NCBI GenBank assembly: GCA_017548175.1
Contig: JAFYMZ010000159.1
Coordinates: 1 to 11,426, forward strand
Reading direction: 5' to 3'
DNA: 11,426 nucleotides
DNA from: Clostridia bacterium
GTDB taxonomy: Bacteria; Bacillota_A; Clostridia; Oscillospirales; Butyricicoccaceae
Position numbers and translations under genes: made by a program. The notes beneath the pieces are model-generated. The model ran no database searches. It saw only the letters and a program-made list of their open reading frames with translations, and was not told the DNA's origin. Positions 10,758 through 11,426 of this stretch are shown here, piece by piece (position 1 is the first letter of the stretch; each line of letters begins with the position of its first letter).

Positions 10758-11426
10758 ATGGATTACATTGAAGTAAAAGTCACTTGTGCCGGCGATGCCT
10801 GCGAAGTTTTGGCAGAAGAACTGGCTGAACTGACCGGCGGCTGCCAGATCGACGATCCCCGTACGCTGGACGATTTCCTCAACGCCCCCGTCAAGCGCTG
10901 GGACTATATCGAGCAGCAGCTGCTGGACAATCCCGTCCGCGAGCCTTCCCTGCGCTTTTTCCTGTCTGCCGACGAAGAAGGCGCCCGTATTCTGGAAGAA
11001 GTCCGCGCCATTCTGGCCGGCATCAAGGAGCAGGACGAGTTCGGCTTTTACGGCAGTCTGGAGATGGAAGTCAGCGAGGCACAGAGCCAGGATTGGGAGA
11101 ACAACTGGAAGCAGTATTACAAGCCTTTCTGCGTGGGCGAGCGCCTGTTCGTCTGCCCCAGCTGGGAAGAAGCCGAAACCCCCGCCGGACGCACCCTGCT
11201 GACTATGGACCCTGCCTCCAGCTTTGGCACCGGCAGCCATGCCACCACCCGGATGTGCATGGAACAGCTGGATGCACTGCAGCTGGATGATGCCAATATT
11301 CTGGACGTTGGCTGCGGCAGCGGTATTCTGGCTTGTACGGCCCTGCTGCTGGGCGGTAAGCATGCCATGGCCTGTGACATCGAAGAAAACGCCATGGTGG
11401 TCACTGCCGAAAATATGGAAAAAAAC
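10758..11426 (+). CDS. prmA: Ribosomal protein L11 methyltransferase, C-terminus cut by window edge
   Basis: The first 223 codons are present and the frame is still open at the edge. The N-terminal domain (about 1-110) begins MDYIEVKVTCAGDACEVLAEEL, as in PrmA, followed by WENNWKQYYKPFCVGERLFVCPSWEE (about 114-139). The catalytic domain has the PrmA signature DPASSFGTGSHATT (151-164) and the SAM-binding motif LDVGCGSGIL (182-191). The enzyme trimethylates amino groups of ribosomal protein L11 using S-adenosylmethionine in the cytoplasm. AAAGGAG precedes the ATG by 8 nt. In Firmicutes prmA often precedes rsmE or dnaJ-region genes, which would be beyond this edge. It is transcribed away from the MarR gene. 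Confidence 0.95.
   Translation, partial: MDYIEVKVTCAGDACEVLAEELAELTGGCQIDDPRTLDDFLNAPVKRWDYIEQQLLDNPVREPSLRFFLSADEEGARILEEVRAILAGIKEQDEFGFYGSLEMEVSEAQSQDWENNWKQYYKPFCVGERLFVCPSWEEAETPAGRTLLTMDPASSFGTGSHATTRMCMEQLDALQLDDANILDVGCGSGILACTALLLGGKHAMACDIEENAMVVTAENMEKN

Noticed and set aside
10674..11363. Minus-strand 229-codon open frame opposite prmA
   Set aside because: The plus strand encodes the unmistakable PrmA protein; the minus frame is an antisense shadow.
1..11426. CRISPR arrays, tRNAs, rRNAs, insertion sequences, phage or defence genes
   Set aside because: No regular repeats, clover-leaf sequences, transposase or integrase motifs were seen; all genes have ordinary chromosomal character.

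Overview
The window reads as chromosome of a spore-forming, low-to-mid GC Clostridia-type Firmicute, most likely an Oscillospiraceae/Ruminococcaceae-like gut bacterium. The reasons are a spoIVA/sigK sporulation cluster, strong AGGAGG-type ribosome binding sites, sigma-E-like and sigma-A-like promoters, and single-membrane (lipoprotein, NodB deacetylase) envelope genes. The genus is not determinable from the sequence alone. No rRNA, tRNA, CRISPR array, insertion sequence or phage gene was seen.

Region 1 (1-3541) is a late-sporulation locus. On the minus strand, spoIVA (spore-coat basement-layer ATPase) is followed after 1 nt by a 93-residue single-pass membrane protein. That gene overlaps by ATGA with a SpoIVFB-like M50 intramembrane metalloprotease, which is cut by the left window edge. 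Divergent from spoIVA is sigK, encoding sigma-K with a hydrophobic pro-sequence and not interrupted by any element. Pro-sigma-K, its likely processing protease and a small membrane protein in the SpoIVFA position therefore sit together. A good sigma-E-like promoter precedes spoIVA. An unrecognised Asn-rich lipoprotein gene follows sigK and ends at a bidirectional terminator.

Region 2 (3553-6349) holds a minus-strand pair, a cytoplasmic NagZ-type GH3 beta-N-acetylhexosaminidase followed by an EamA/DMT transporter, divergent from a PdaB-like membrane-anchored polysaccharide deacetylase. The two enzymes point to peptidoglycan turnover and spore-cortex or wall modification.

Region 3 (6359-7449) is azlCD, a branched-chain amino-acid exporter pair, with a consensus-like sigma-A promoter and a perfect 12-bp inverted repeat at the predicted transcription start.

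Region 4 (7453-10195) is a metal-resistance module: an ArsR/SmtB-type repressor divergent from a free-standing heavy-metal-associated (HMA) domain protein and a Zn/Cd/Pb-type P1B ATPase that has no HMA domain of its own. A 24-bp near-perfect palindrome just after the ATPase promoter -10 is the obvious operator. A strong hairpin separates the HMA gene from the pump gene.

Region 5 (10191-11426) has a FabT-like MarR regulator, convergent with the ATPase and divergent from prmA (ribosomal protein L11 methyltransferase), which runs off the right edge.

There is no gene-free stretch over 300 bases. The larger gaps (2023-2157, 7371-7489, 7850-7998, 10629-10757) are occupied by the promoters, operators and terminators listed.
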